Source: Flammeovirga aprica JL-4
GTDB lineage: Bacteria; Bacteroidota; Bacteroidia; Cytophagales; Flammeovirgaceae
Length of the DNA: 64,000 nt
Reading direction: 5' to 3'
Assembly (NCBI RefSeq): GCF_012844305.1
Contig: NZ_JABANE010000008.1
Span: 62,001 to 126,000, forward strand
Positions 34,074 through 42,214 of this stretch are shown here, piece by piece. A model generated the notes under the pieces. That model searched no databases, was not told the origin of the DNA, and worked only from the letters and a program-made list of their open reading frames with translations. How positions within the stretch are numbered: position 1 is the first letter of the stretch; every line of letters begins with the position of its first letter. The translations under genes were made by a program, and so were the position numbers.

Positions 34074-37000
34074 TGATCGCTAATGAAACAATTGAAGCGG
34101 TCAAAAACATCCCTATTGAAGATATTGTTGGCCGCCATGTAGATTTAAAAAGAAAAGGGAAATACTACTTTGGTAAATCTCCCTTTACAGAAGAAAAGAC
34201 AGCTTCATTTTCTGTCACACCATCCAGAGGCATATTCAAATGCTTTTCATCCGAGAAGTCAGGCGATGGTATTTCTTTTATACAGCAATTAAAAGGTTTC
34301 TCTTTTACAGATGCAATCAAAGACATTTGTCAGAGCCAAGGTATTCAACTGCAGTATATCCAAGGTGACATCTATTCTGCAGAAGAGAAAAAAAAGCGTG
34401 AGGAAGCCTACAAAAAGAAAGAAGCTATTCAAGCTTTATTGGACTTTGCTCTTACATTTTTTCAGTTGCAGGAATTTCCTGATAAGTTCAGAAAAGTAAG
34501 AAAGTTTACCCTTGAGGTATTGGACCAATATAAAATTGGTTATGCACCTCATGGAAATAAATTACTTGAAGCTCTCAGAAAAAACCAATACAGTATAGAA
34601 TTGGCTATTGAAGCAGGTCTAATTGGTAGAAATGACGAAAAAGAAGAATATGACTATTTCAGAGGTAGAGTAATTTTTCCAATTTTTGACCGCTGGGGTA
34701 AAGTACTTGCTTTTACTGGGCGTACAGATGCGTATTACTTTAAAAGTGAAGAGGAAGATCTAAAGAAGAACAAAAAACATGTTCCTCAAAAATATTTCAA
34801 TAGTCCTGATAGTGTCTGGGAAAAGGGGAAGAATCTTTACGCTCTCAACATTGCAAAGGATCATATCAATAAACTAGACTATGCAATTCTAGTAGAAGGC
34901 ACCACTGATGTAATGCGGTTGGCAGAACATGAGTATTTTAATGCTGTAGCTCCATGTGGCACCGCTTTCACTGATGATCAGATTGCTTTGCTCAAAAAAC
35001 ATACTCTTAATGTCTGTATCATTGCAGATAATGACATATCCAAGAAAGCAGGCAAAAAGGGGAAAGGTGTAGAGTCGATGGAATCACATGCCATTCGATT
35101 GCTGCACGAAGGTTTCAGAAGAGTTGAGGTAATTATACCTCCAGTGGAAGGTCAAGATCCGGATGGCTACTTGAAAGTGAAAAGAAAAGATGAAGTAGAC
35201 AAGTTCATTAATTCACGCATGAGCTTTCTTGATGAATACCTTTTGAATTACTGTACTGCTCAGGGAGCATTGGGGGCAGTTGAAAAAACGGAAGTAATAA
35301 GATGGGCTGGCGAAATTATAGAGAATATTCCAGATGATTTATTCAGACAAAGTGCTTATGAGAATCTTTGCAGACAATGGAAGCCATTCAATCAATACAA
35401 ACTACCTAAGAAAGCCAAAGAAGTAGAACTCCCTAAGAACATAGGAAAGGAATCAATGGACGATTTCTTTGAGTTCGATTTTTACGAGAAAGACAACTGT
35501 TACTACACTTACGAGAAAAGAGGTGAAAGAAGGATCTGTGCTTTTACGATGCAGTACCTCTATTTTGTTGTGACTGATGACATTCCTTTATATGTGATCA
35601 AATTTCAAAATACATTTGGAAGATCTACAATCAAGGCATTTACAACAGATGAAACAATTGTAGCATCTGAGTTTAGAAAACAAGTATCAAGACTTTACGG
35701 GAGATTTTTATTTGAAGGAAGAGAAGAGGATCTTAATAGGATTAATTTAAAGTTGAGAAAAGGTGTAAAAAAAGCAGATGAACCTCAACAAATAGGCTAT
35801 AACATCGAGCATGATTTCTATATCTGGGGCAATGGTATTCTTTACAACAATGAGCTTTTAAAGGCAAATGAATTTGGTGTAGTAGAAGTAAAGTTTCCTT
35901 TGAAAAGTGAAGAAGACTTTTTGAAAGTAGGAAATGATACAGTGATTGATTTAGCAGGGAAAGACTATTTGATAGAATCTCCAGAAGTAGCCAGAAATGA
36001 TCTAGGAGATAAGTTGACCACACTTATAGAAAGTAACCAGGTTAATATCTTGAAATACTTCTTTTTGCCTTTTGCTGATACGAAAGGACTGGCAAATAAT
36101 GTGGATGGATCTGCTCAAAAACTATTCACTCTTAATATGAATAACAAAATCAATTTTGAAAAATGGGCAGAACTGCTCAACAAAGTTCATGGAGAGCACG
36201 CAAAACTGATGATTGGTTATTATATGATGTCTCTTTTCAGAGATATTATCTACAAGCACAATAATAGCTATTGTCCTCTTTTGTCTCTTTTCGGACCTCC
36301 AGGAACCGGAAAAAGTACAGCTGGCCGTTCACTTGCCAGAATGTGGGGTTCAAATCACTGTGAAGAAGAAGGAATGAATATCAACAACGATACTACAAGA
36401 GGTATAGAATCACATGTTGATAAGTTTCAGAATGCAATAATTTGGATCAATGAGTTTTCCCGTAATATAGAAAAAGACAGAGTAGGGAAGTTGGAGCTTC
36501 TCAAAACCTTTGCAGGAGGCTCAGAAAGAAAAACCCGTTCAACGAAAAACTACAAAAGCAACAATGCTAAAAATCGTAATGGCACCATTATATCAGGGCA
36601 AGACTCTGTGAATTTTGATCCGGGCTTGCATGATAGATGTATACCGCTAAAGTTTGAGCCGGTAGAACATAATAAAGAGGCTTTTACTACTCTTAAGGGG
36701 TTTGAAGAAAATGGACTTTGCACCCAAGTTACTGCAGAACTTTTGAGGTACAGAAAGGTAGTGGAGAAGAAGTATACCGAAACAGCAAAAAAAGTAAGAG
36801 CTGAACTGGAGAGAAGATTAAAAATAGAATTGGACAAAGGACGAATGTCTTATTTTCCAGACGAGCGTATTATTCTGAATACAGAATCTGTAGTGGCTCC
36901 TATTGTTCTTTTTAGTGATCTGCTAAAATACCCATTTACGGTTGAACAGGTATATATAAATGCTATAGAAAATATCCGTTACAAGGTTTCTATCAAAAAA

Positions 37001-37711
37001 TCGAACAATGAAGTGGCTACCTTTTTCTCAGTGGTTGCAGCTGCAGGTTTGGTTTATGGCAATCATTACAAGATTGAGAAAGAAAACGATGGAACGGGCC
37101 GAATGAAATTGTTCTTAAGATTACGCTTAATCATGCCTTTGTATCGATCGGCTTCACAGCGTCAAGGTATGTCACCTTTCAATGAGTCAGACATCAAAGA
37201 TATGTTGCTCATGCACAAAGCAGCGGTTGAAACAGAGAAAGTGGAAGAAAAATACAAATTAGGTGACAGATCCAAAGGGGTCAACTTCCCAAGAATCAAT
37301 AAAACCAACACTTCAGCACTGGTAATGGATTACGGTATTTTGGCTGAAGATGGTCTTGATGTATTAAACCAGGAAGTCAATGATTACGCAAAAGATCAGC
37401 AAACTACTTCTTCTTACAGTAAGAAAACAGAAACCACAAAATCAAAAACAAAAGAGATGCAAAAGACTATTGAAGGTACAGCTCACCCATTGGATGATTT
37501 TTTCAAAACAGACAAGATCAAGCTTACTCACTTTCTGAAATCTTACAAGTTGAAAAAAGGAGGTACAGATGCTGACGCAAAAAAATATCTTCAGCAATTG
37601 ATTGATAAAGGTTATGCCAGTCAAGTTAGACATGATTGGGCTGAGCTTAATCAAAAAAAGGAAACTATCAAAGTATCACATGATACAATTTTAAAAATTT
37701 TAAAAGGCTAA
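34073..37711 (+). CDS. Primase-helicase fusion
   Basis: 1212 residues. Residues 1-90: CHC2-type primase zinc region, recognisable from KSPFTEEKTASFSVTPSRGIFKCF and GDGISFIQQLKGFSFTDAI, but three of the four usual zinc ligands are replaced (Ser, Thr, Ser; only one Cys kept). About 200-370: DnaG-like core with TOPRIM motifs LVEGTTDVM and IADND. About 720-880: AAA/SF3-like helicase with Walker A LFGPPGTGKST and IIWINEFSRN. C-terminus has a small winged-helix-like end. One protein both primes and unwinds, as in many Bacteroidota mobile elements; the presumed origin lies 1 kb downstream. Confidence 0.88.
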   Translation: MIANETIEAVKNIPIEDIVGRHVDLKRKGKYYFGKSPFTEEKTASFSVTPSRGIFKCFSSEKSGDGISFIQQLKGFSFTDAIKDICQSQGIQLQYIQGDIYSAEEKKKREEAYKKKEAIQALLDFALTFFQLQEFPDKFRKVRKFTLEVLDQYKIGYAPHGNKLLEALRKNQYSIELAIEAGLIGRNDEKEEYDYFRGRVIFPIFDRWGKVLAFTGRTDAYYFKSEEEDLKKNKKHVPQKYFNSPDSVWEKGKNLYALNIAKDHINKLDYAILVEGTTDVMRLAEHEYFNAVAPCGTAFTDDQIALLKKHTLNVCIIADNDISKKAGKKGKGVESMESHAIRLLHEGFRRVEVIIPPVEGQDPDGYLKVKRKDEVDKFINSRMSFLDEYLLNYCTAQGALGAVEKTEVIRWAGEIIENIPDDLFRQSAYENLCRQWKPFNQYKLPKKAKEVELPKNIGKESMDDFFEFDFYEKDNCYYTYEKRGERRICAFTMQYLYFVVTDDIPLYVIKFQNTFGRSTIKAFTTDETIVASEFRKQVSRLYGRFLFEGREEDLNRINLKLRKGVKKADEPQQIGYNIEHDFYIWGNGILYNNELLKANEFGVVEVKFPLKSEEDFLKVGNDTVIDLAGKDYLIESPEVARNDLGDKLTTLIESNQVNILKYFFLPFADTKGLANNVDGSAQKLFTLNMNNKINFEKWAELLNKVHGEHAKLMIGYYMMSLFRDIIYKHNNSYCPLLSLFGPPGTGKSTAGRSLARMWGSNHCEEEGMNINNDTTRGIESHVDKFQNAIIWINEFSRNIEKDRVGKLELLKTFAGGSERKTRSTKNYKSNNAKNRNGTIISGQDSVNFDPGLHDRCIPLKFEPVEHNKEAFTTLKGFEENGLCTQVTAELLRYRKVVEKKYTETAKKVRAELERRLKIELDKGRMSYFPDERIILNTESVVAPIVLFSDLLKYPFTVEQVYINAIENIRYKVSIKKSNNEVATFFSVVAAAGLVYGNHYKIEKENDGTGRMKLFLRLRLIMPLYRSASQRQGMSPFNESDIKDMLLMHKAAVETEKVEEKYKLGDRSKGVNFPRINKTNTSALVMDYGILAEDGLDVLNQEVNDYAKDQQTTSSYSKKTETTKSKTKEMQKTIEGTAHPLDDFFKTDKIKLTHFLKSYKLKKGGTDADAKKYLQQLIDKGYASQVRHDWAELNQKKETIKVSHDTILKILKG

Positions 37712-37715
37712 TAAG

Positions 37716-38393
37716 ATGACCACTGCATTTTTAAACGACAAAGTTAGAGTAGAATTAGATGGAGGCTTTGAGCAAAGATTGAGAGAATATGAAGCAAGAG
37801 GAATAGCAGCTCTCCAATTCCAATTGCCAATGATTGGTTTTGTCGCATTATTTGATCATCCAAATGAAGGTGACAAAAAATCAAAATTTTGGAGAGCTCA
37901 CAATGAACTGATTAATTATTTGGATCAGCTGGAGATAGCAGCACTCAAAAACCCTGAAGATTCAAAAGCCTCAAAGGAGCTTAAATATGATATGACTTTT
38001 ATACAGGATGATGTAAAATACATCCTGGACCTATTGGAGCAGGTAGACCCAAGATCATTCAAGGCAATTCTAAAAGATGTACACAAATGTGTAAAACGAT
38101 TTGATATAGATCCGTTTTTCTCTGATCAATCAAACTATGATGATGTTTGCTATCAAAAAGGTGAAATGTATAAGTACCAGACTTGTTTAGCGTTTTTGAT
38201 TTCGGCTTATGATGTGCTGTACGAAGGAGTTATTGACCAGTACGGACAAAAGAGGCTTACAACTTATTATAACAGGAAAGCACATAATAAAGCAGTGGCC
38301 TGTATGAGGTATGCTTTTAAAGATACCAAAACAGATATAAATGGTACAGCTGTAGAGATTGTAAGGCTTTATGTACATGCAAGAGGGAATTAA
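37716..38393 (+). CDS. Phage protein of unknown function, replication operon
   Basis: 225 residues, helical, no recognised domain (LREYEARGIAALQFQLPMIG, FKAILKDVHKCVKRFDIDPFF). Four bases after the primase-helicase gene and followed by a strong terminator, so co-transcribed with it. A role in replication, perhaps at the nearby iterons, is inferred only from place. Confidence 0.55.
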   Translation: MTTAFLNDKVRVELDGGFEQRLREYEARGIAALQFQLPMIGFVALFDHPNEGDKKSKFWRAHNELINYLDQLEIAALKNPEDSKASKELKYDMTFIQDDVKYILDLLEQVDPRSFKAILKDVHKCVKRFDIDPFFSDQSNYDDVCYQKGEMYKYQTCLAFLISAYDVLYEGVIDQYGQKRLTTYYNRKAHNKAVACMRYAFKDTKTDINGTAVEIVRLYVHARGN

Positions 38394-38488
38394 AGAGGTT
38401 CAGTTTATTTGAAAGAGTTTAATCATCAAATCAAGATGATTCATGAAAAATATTATTAATTGGTTTTAGTCAAGTACGTTTCTTTTAG

Positions 38489-38521
38489 AAGGATGCTATC
38501 ATATAGTATCCTTCTTTTTTT
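38489..38521 (+). terminator. Terminator of the replication operon
   Basis: AAGGATGCTAT (38489-38499) pairs with ATAGTATCCTT (38503-38513; one G-U pair), followed by seven T. Confidence 0.85.
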
Positions 38522-38638
38522 GCCTTAGAAAAGTACAATTTTAGTCTTCTTTATATATGAATATATGAACATATTTGTAAAAACGGGTATAAGTATCTTT
38601 TTTCATCTTTTTTTCACTCAGAGGGGTATATATGTTTT

Positions 38639-38980
38639 GAGTTTCCAAGAAAATAGAAGGTAGTGCAATTTTATTATATATATATCATTGATTTATAAGT
38701 ATATATATAATATTAATATATGTATAGTTATATTTTAAGCTTGGAAATACTGGGAAACTCTTGGAAACTACCCCCCTTTTCTTGGAAACTCGGCTAAATT
38801 CTTGGAAACTCACCCCTATTTTTGGGAAACTCGTCTTTTTTTGTGGAAAATGAGTTTCCCCGATTTGGGGCATCTTTCCAAGTTTGGAAAGTGTTTGGAA
38901 AGTACTTCCCAAGGTGTTAATTATCTTTTTATCAGTGTTTTATGTTTCTATTTTTGGCGTTTTTGGAAACTGGGAAAGAT
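38639..38980. other. Putative phage replication origin: AT-rich element plus iterons
   Basis: The 810-base gap 38394-39203 has no gene. At 38671-38738 lies almost pure A/T sequence. Then TTGGAAACT-type units start at 38741, 38761, 38782, 38802 and 38823, that is every 20-21 bases (two helical turns), with an extra TGGGAAACTC at 38751. Inverted copies are at 38639-38649 (GAGTTTCCAAG), 38852-38860 (GAGTTTCCC) and the dyad TTTCCA-AGT-TTGGAAA (38875-38889); further copies follow at 38894 and 38963. Phased iterons beside an AT-rich stretch next to a primase-helicase gene are the hallmarks of an origin. Short frames seen here are not genes. Confidence 0.7.
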
Positions 38981-39203
38981 TTTTCATATATACTCTCCAG
39001 AACAAAAGTTTTTTCGTAAAAAAAAAGAGTGTGATTTTTCTGTTTTATTGGGTTAGTTCAATCTTACCTTTGAAAAATTGTCAATTATCTATAATTTGCA
39101 TCTAAAACAAACAAGCAATTGAACTCGAAATATGAGTTTTTCGTATATTATAAAAAGACCTATCCACTAACTATTGATTTCAAAACTATTTAAAATTACA
39201 ACT

Positions 39204-39662
39204 ATGTATAGCAGTATCGATATCGCCAATGTCTTTGTTCAGTTAGCCTATAAAGAGGAGAAGCTGATTAGACCTATGAAGCTTTTAAAGCTTACATATA
39301 TTGCGTATGGATATTATTATGCTTTTTTTGATAAGCCTCTCTTTCATGGGAGAATTGAGGCGTGGAAATATGGACCTGTTATTCCTGAGCTTTATGATGC
39401 AATAAAGATGTTTGGAAAAAAACCAGTTGAGCCTTTTTATATGCAAACTATAAGTACTTCAAATGTGGATTCTAAAACGGTAGAGTTTTTAGCATCAATG
39501 TGGAAGTTTTATAAGAATTTTGATGGACTTCAATTGTCTTCAAGAACACATGAGGAAGGAACGCCTTGGCATAAAACATGGGATGGAACTAGAGATAAAG
39601 CAATTGAAGCAGATACTATAAAAGAGTATTACAGTGAACTAATAAGCAATAATGTCAAATAA
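39204..39662 (+). CDS. Panacea-domain (SocA-like, DUF4065) antitoxin
   Basis: 152 residues from ATG 39204. Shows the Panacea pattern: IDIANVFVQLAYKEEKLIRPMKLLKLTYIAYGYYYAF-type helix pair (residues DIANVF, RPMKLLKLTY), then GRIEAWKYGPVIPELYDAIK and SRTHEEGTPWHKTWDG. Panacea proteins neutralise many unrelated toxins by direct binding (PanAT systems). The downstream gene overlaps by 11 bases and codes for a membrane protein, a known PanT toxin type. Such a pair in a prophage is likely to act in stability or against other phages. Confidence 0.8.
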   Translation: MYSSIDIANVFVQLAYKEEKLIRPMKLLKLTYIAYGYYYAFFDKPLFHGRIEAWKYGPVIPELYDAIKMFGKKPVEPFYMQTISTSNVDSKTVEFLASMWKFYKNFDGLQLSSRTHEEGTPWHKTWDGTRDKAIEADTIKEYYSELISNNVK

Positions 39663-40188
39663 AGATCTAAGCGAAGAAGAGAAACATAAAAAATCAGTAG
39701 AGTACTGGCAAACTTCCACAACTGGAGGAGAAATTCAGACAACTAAAACAGCAAGTAAAGAAAGTCTTGAAGAGAAGAAACTTTTTGAAGGCAGTTCAAT
39801 GCACTCTCTTTTTAAAGGTGATCAGAGCGATATTGATGTTTTTTCAAAACTAAGAAAATCACAATTAGAGTTTGATGAATTTAAAATTAGATCTGCCAAT
39901 GAAACATCTGAAAGAGAATTAAGAGAGAGAAATGCAACATTAGCTTTTATTTTCAGCTCAGTTTGGGGAGTTTTTATTATCTGTCTTATTACAAGTAAGG
40001 TGTTACTTTCTAGTCCATGTCCAGAAGGATCTACGTGTGTGGCTAGTGCTATTGTATTGGCTTTTGGTTTATCTTCAACTGAATTTATGTTTATCATTGG
40101 TACTATGACTACATCGATTTTTGGCTTTTATCTATTGGTATTAAAATATTTATTTGATAAAAAAGCACCTTCCTATTCAAAAAAATAA
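39652..40188 (+). CDS. Two-span membrane protein, probable toxin partner of the Panacea protein
   Basis: 178 residues. Polar N-terminal half of about 95 residues (LSEEEKHKKSVEYWQTS, RKSQLEFDEFKIRSANETS) and two transmembrane segments (ATLAFIFSSVWGVFIICLIT, about 99-118, and FMFIIGTMTTSIFGFYLLVL, about 145-164) joined by a loop with two Cys. It overlaps the Panacea gene by 11 bases, so translation is coupled, and shares its terminator. Membrane proteins with few spans are a recognised PanT class that depolarises the cell. No family assignment possible by eye. Confidence 0.6.
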   Translation: MSNKDLSEEEKHKKSVEYWQTSTTGGEIQTTKTASKESLEEKKLFEGSSMHSLFKGDQSDIDVFSKLRKSQLEFDEFKIRSANETSERELRERNATLAFIFSSVWGVFIICLITSKVLLSSPCPEGSTCVASAIVLAFGLSSTEFMFIIGTMTTSIFGFYLLVLKYLFDKKAPSYSKK

Positions 40189-40202
40189 GAAGGTGCTTTT
40201 TT
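40159..40202. terminator. Bidirectional terminator after the toxin-antitoxin pair
   Basis: AAAAAAGCACCTTC (40159-40172) pairs exactly with GAAGGTGCTTTTTT (40189-40202); T runs in both directions. The toxin stop codon is inside the loop. Confidence 0.88.
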
Positions 40203-40219
40203 TAAAAGCCTTTTTTATA

Positions 40220-40549
40220 TCACTCCCCCTCACTCAAACCACTAATAAACTTCTCATAGCTTTCATCATAAAACTGTTCATACCTCAATAGCTCCACACG
40301 CAGTACCTCCATTCCTGCAGGTGTGATCACAAATCTTTCAAAGCAATCATCTGTAGTGCCAATTACCCAATTGTTGTGCAATGTGCCTATGTCTGTAGGT
40401 TCCAGAGTAATCTTTTTCACATCTTCTCCAGGGTAACTTATAAAAACCATATTAGCACGAATGCAAGTGTTTACAATTTGCTGAACAGAAGTATTAAAAT
40501 GATCTGCAGCTTCTTGTACCGTTTTATTTATTGATCTTGATTTTGCCAT
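40220..40549 (-). CDS. Small phage protein, possibly DNA-binding
   Basis: 109 residues. N-terminal SINKTVQEAADHFNTSVQQIVNTCIRANMV could be a short HTH (TVQEAADHF..SVQQIVNTC), then a mixed part with a Cys and aromatic C-terminus. Overlaps the upstream small gene by 26 bases, so these two form an operon on the minus strand. Confidence 0.5.
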   Translation of the reverse strand: MAKSRSINKTVQEAADHFNTSVQQIVNTCIRANMVFISYPGEDVKKITLEPTDIGTLHNNWVIGTTDDCFERFVITPAGMEVLRVELLRYEQFYDESYEKFISGLSEGE

Positions 40550-40751
40550 GTTCTTCTAATTCAGATTTTGAGTAAGACATACCTTTGTAGATTTCGTATT
40601 GGTCCACCGTAACGAAATCTTTCTTATCTCGAGAGAAATAGGTTTGAAGAGTATTGAGGCTTATGCCAGTGTAAAGTGCGACGGCGGCTACTGAGCTGAC
40701 GAATTGGAATTCGTTTGTTTCAGTATTTTTAATGAAAATTGTTGCTCTCAT
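40524..40751 (-). CDS. Small phage protein of unknown function
   Basis: 75 residues from ATG 40751 (MRATIFIKN); the frame is open further upstream to 40844, but the N-terminal part there looks random. Contains FVSSVAAVALYTGISLNTLQTYFSR, compatible with a DNA-binding HTH (AVALYTGISLNTLQTYF). First gene of the small minus-strand operon; the site at 40840-40856 lies in its promoter region. Confidence 0.5.
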   Translation of the reverse strand: MRATIFIKNTETNEFQFVSSVAAVALYTGISLNTLQTYFSRDKKDFVTVDQYEIYKGMSYSKSELEEHGKIKINK

Positions 40752-40839
40752 AACGAAAATTGGGTTTTGCTTTTTTTTTAGCACAACCGCACTGCCCCGG
40801 AGTAAAGATACTAATAAAATACCACATATACAAAATAAT

Positions 40840-40856
40840 GTCATAATATTGTATTT
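40840..40856. promoter_or_regulatory. Operator-like site shared with the GP88 gene
   Basis: GTCATAATATTGTATTT at 40840-40856 matches the inverse of 41741-41757 (AAATACAATAATATGAC) at 16 of 17 bases. Lies upstream of the 40751 gene. Confidence 0.5.
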
Positions 40857-40952
40857 AGTTTACTCCTTAATTAGGGCGTGCGTTTTTACGATTTTCAAAC
40901 TTTATTGATTATTGAGAATGTACCCCGAAGGGCGAAGAAGAAAAAAAGTTTT

Positions 40953-41648
40953 TTAGGCTTTCTTTCTTCTTCTTGAGAAGACCGCTTTTGATTCCTCAGA
41001 TCCTTTTGCTTGCGTGCCATGAAGAAGAAGAGCGAACTTTTCAACTTTTGAATCATAAGCGAGAGAATCATCTGAATCAATCGGAATTCCCATTTCTTGA
41101 GCTTCTGAGGAGTATTTTACTACCACCGCTTCTCTGAGCTTATACTCATCAATTAAGTGATCGTAACGGCCTCCTCTCGAAGCGGTCAACACTAAGTTAT
41201 CAGGGATTGAATCAAGACTTTCAATCCAGTAGTTTATGCTTTTGGTGTAAGCATAAAACAAAATGTCTTGATTTTGTCTTGCGATCTCTATCCATGCTTG
41301 GAAGTAATTTCTATTAAAGAAATCACCCGAAGCGTGGATTCTGAAGAGTTTTTCACGCCTTCTCAGGTCTCCGATAACGTCCTCAGTGATCTTTTCAACC
41401 ATTTGATCTTTGCTGAGCTTCACAAGCTGTAGAAAGTTGTTATTTCTTGAAGTCCTAACATTTTTTCTTAAGCTCTCAATAGAAGCAGCAAAACACCTAA
41501 ACTTTCCTTTTTGCTGAAGTTTTCCAGTTTCTTTATTCACTTTGGCTAAGCAATCTAAAGCCCCTGGGCAACTGTGGCCGGCTGGAAGGTTAAAATTAGG
41601 AGTATCTCCTAATTTTGTGTTTGACCTCGAAACAGTCAATCTCATCAT
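40953..41648 (-). CDS. GP88 family protein
   Basis: 231 residues. Family pattern seen: LPAGHSCPGALDCLAK, FRCFAASIESL, FRIHASGDFFNRNYFQAWIEI, and ILFYAYTKSINYW. Four-Cys arrangement (CPGALDC and RC) suggests a metal or Fe-S site. GP88 proteins occur in mycobacteriophages, other phages and plasmids; function unknown to me. Its upstream region is filled with operator-like repeats (41718-41797), so it is tightly regulated. Ends in a very basic tail (SRRRKKA). Confidence 0.75.
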   Translation of the reverse strand: MMRLTVSRSNTKLGDTPNFNLPAGHSCPGALDCLAKVNKETGKLQQKGKFRCFAASIESLRKNVRTSRNNNFLQLVKLSKDQMVEKITEDVIGDLRRREKLFRIHASGDFFNRNYFQAWIEIARQNQDILFYAYTKSINYWIESLDSIPDNLVLTASRGGRYDHLIDEYKLREAVVVKYSSEAQEMGIPIDSDDSLAYDSKVEKFALLLHGTQAKGSEESKAVFSRRRKKA

Positions 41649-41740
41649 GTCAATTTTAAGTTTGGTTAAACTCTAAATGAAGGCGTTTCCCTCATTGTTC
41701 TATACAAATATACGGCATTATATTGTATAAAACAAATTTT

Positions 41741-41797
41741 AAATACAATAATATGACACTATATTGTATTTATTTTTATTTAATACAATATAGTGTC
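41741..41797. promoter_or_regulatory. Operator cluster upstream of the GP88 gene
   Basis: GACACTATATTGTATT (41755-41770) is the exact inverse of AATACAATATAGTGTC (41782-41797), spacer 11 bases. A third copy of the core lies at 41741-41757 and a weaker one at 41718-41729. Shared with 40840-40856. Confidence 0.7.
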
Positions 41798-41870
41798 AAT
41801 AATTTGTATTAAAAGAAAATTATTCGTAACTTAAGGACGGGGGAGTGCGGTCGTTTAAAAAAAACTCACT

Positions 41871-41900
41871 TTTAAAATGAATCAATTGATTCATTTTAAA
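41871..41900. promoter_or_regulatory. Perfect 30-base palindrome
   Basis: Both halves (41871-41885 and 41886-41900) are exact inverses, centred on GAATCAATTGATTC (41879-41892). This core is the same as that of the palindromes at 33313-33327 and 10211-10223, apart from the one-base spacer. Confidence 0.75.
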
Positions 41901-41960
41901 TAAGTCATTATATTAGAGTTCGCACACTTAGTCTTATGATGACTTATTTTAAATAGTATT

Positions 41961-42000
41961 AAAGAGAGCTGTTCAGAAACGGGAATAGTTCTCTTTTTTT
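41961..42000 (+). terminator. Intrinsic terminator with no upstream gene on its strand
   Basis: AAAGAGAGCTGTT (41961-41973) pairs with AATAGTTCTCTTT (41984-41996, two G-U pairs), followed by T. No protein gene precedes it on the plus strand, so it may end a small RNA or a leader transcript. Confidence 0.65.
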
Positions 42001-42006
42001 TGCATA

Positions 42007-42098
42007 ATTTCCACTTCTTAAATTTGAAGAAGTAAACACACCTAACGAATTGTGTTAGTATATTAGTAACTATTTCCACTTCTTAAATTTGAAGAAGT
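42007..42098. repeat. 27-base direct repeat with internal dyad
   Basis: Bases 42007-42033 and 42072-42098 are identical. Each holds the dyad ACTTCTT-AAATTTG-AAGAAGT. A half copy (ACTTCTTAAA) follows at 42100. Only two units, so not an array; probably protein-binding sites in front of the 42215 gene. Confidence 0.7.
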
Positions 42099-42214
42099 TA
42101 CTTCTTAAAAAATCAGAGCTCATATAAGTTATTATTAGTTACTCTTTTTATATTTATATAATTATATCTTTTAAGGCTGAGTATTTATTTCGTAAACTAT
42201 TAAACTATAAACTG

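Larger units (their letters stand above)
41649..42214. promoter_or_regulatory. Dense non-coding control region
   Basis: 566 bases without a credible gene. In order: repeats of AATACAATAT (41718-41797), the 30-base palindrome at 41871-41900, inverted pair AAATAAGTCAT (41898-41908) / ATGACTTATTT (41938-41948), a plus-strand terminator at 41961-42000, and a 27-base direct repeat (42007-42033, 42072-42098). Parts are listed separately. Confidence 0.6.

Noticed and set aside
38741..38832. Regular short repeats as a CRISPR array
   Set aside because: Units are only about 10 bases with about 10-base gaps and slight variation; no cas genes nearby. The phasing fits iterons.
38802..39105. Short plus-strand frames across the iteron region
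   Set aside because: Their amino acid repeats simply mirror the DNA iterons and A/T runs.
41891..42079. 62-codon minus-strand frame as a gene
   Set aside because: It runs through palindromes, terminator and direct repeats; sequence is not protein-like.
42007..42098. Two 27-base repeats as a minimal CRISPR
   Set aside because: Spacer of 38 bases would be single, the repeat has an operator-like dyad, and no cas genes exist.
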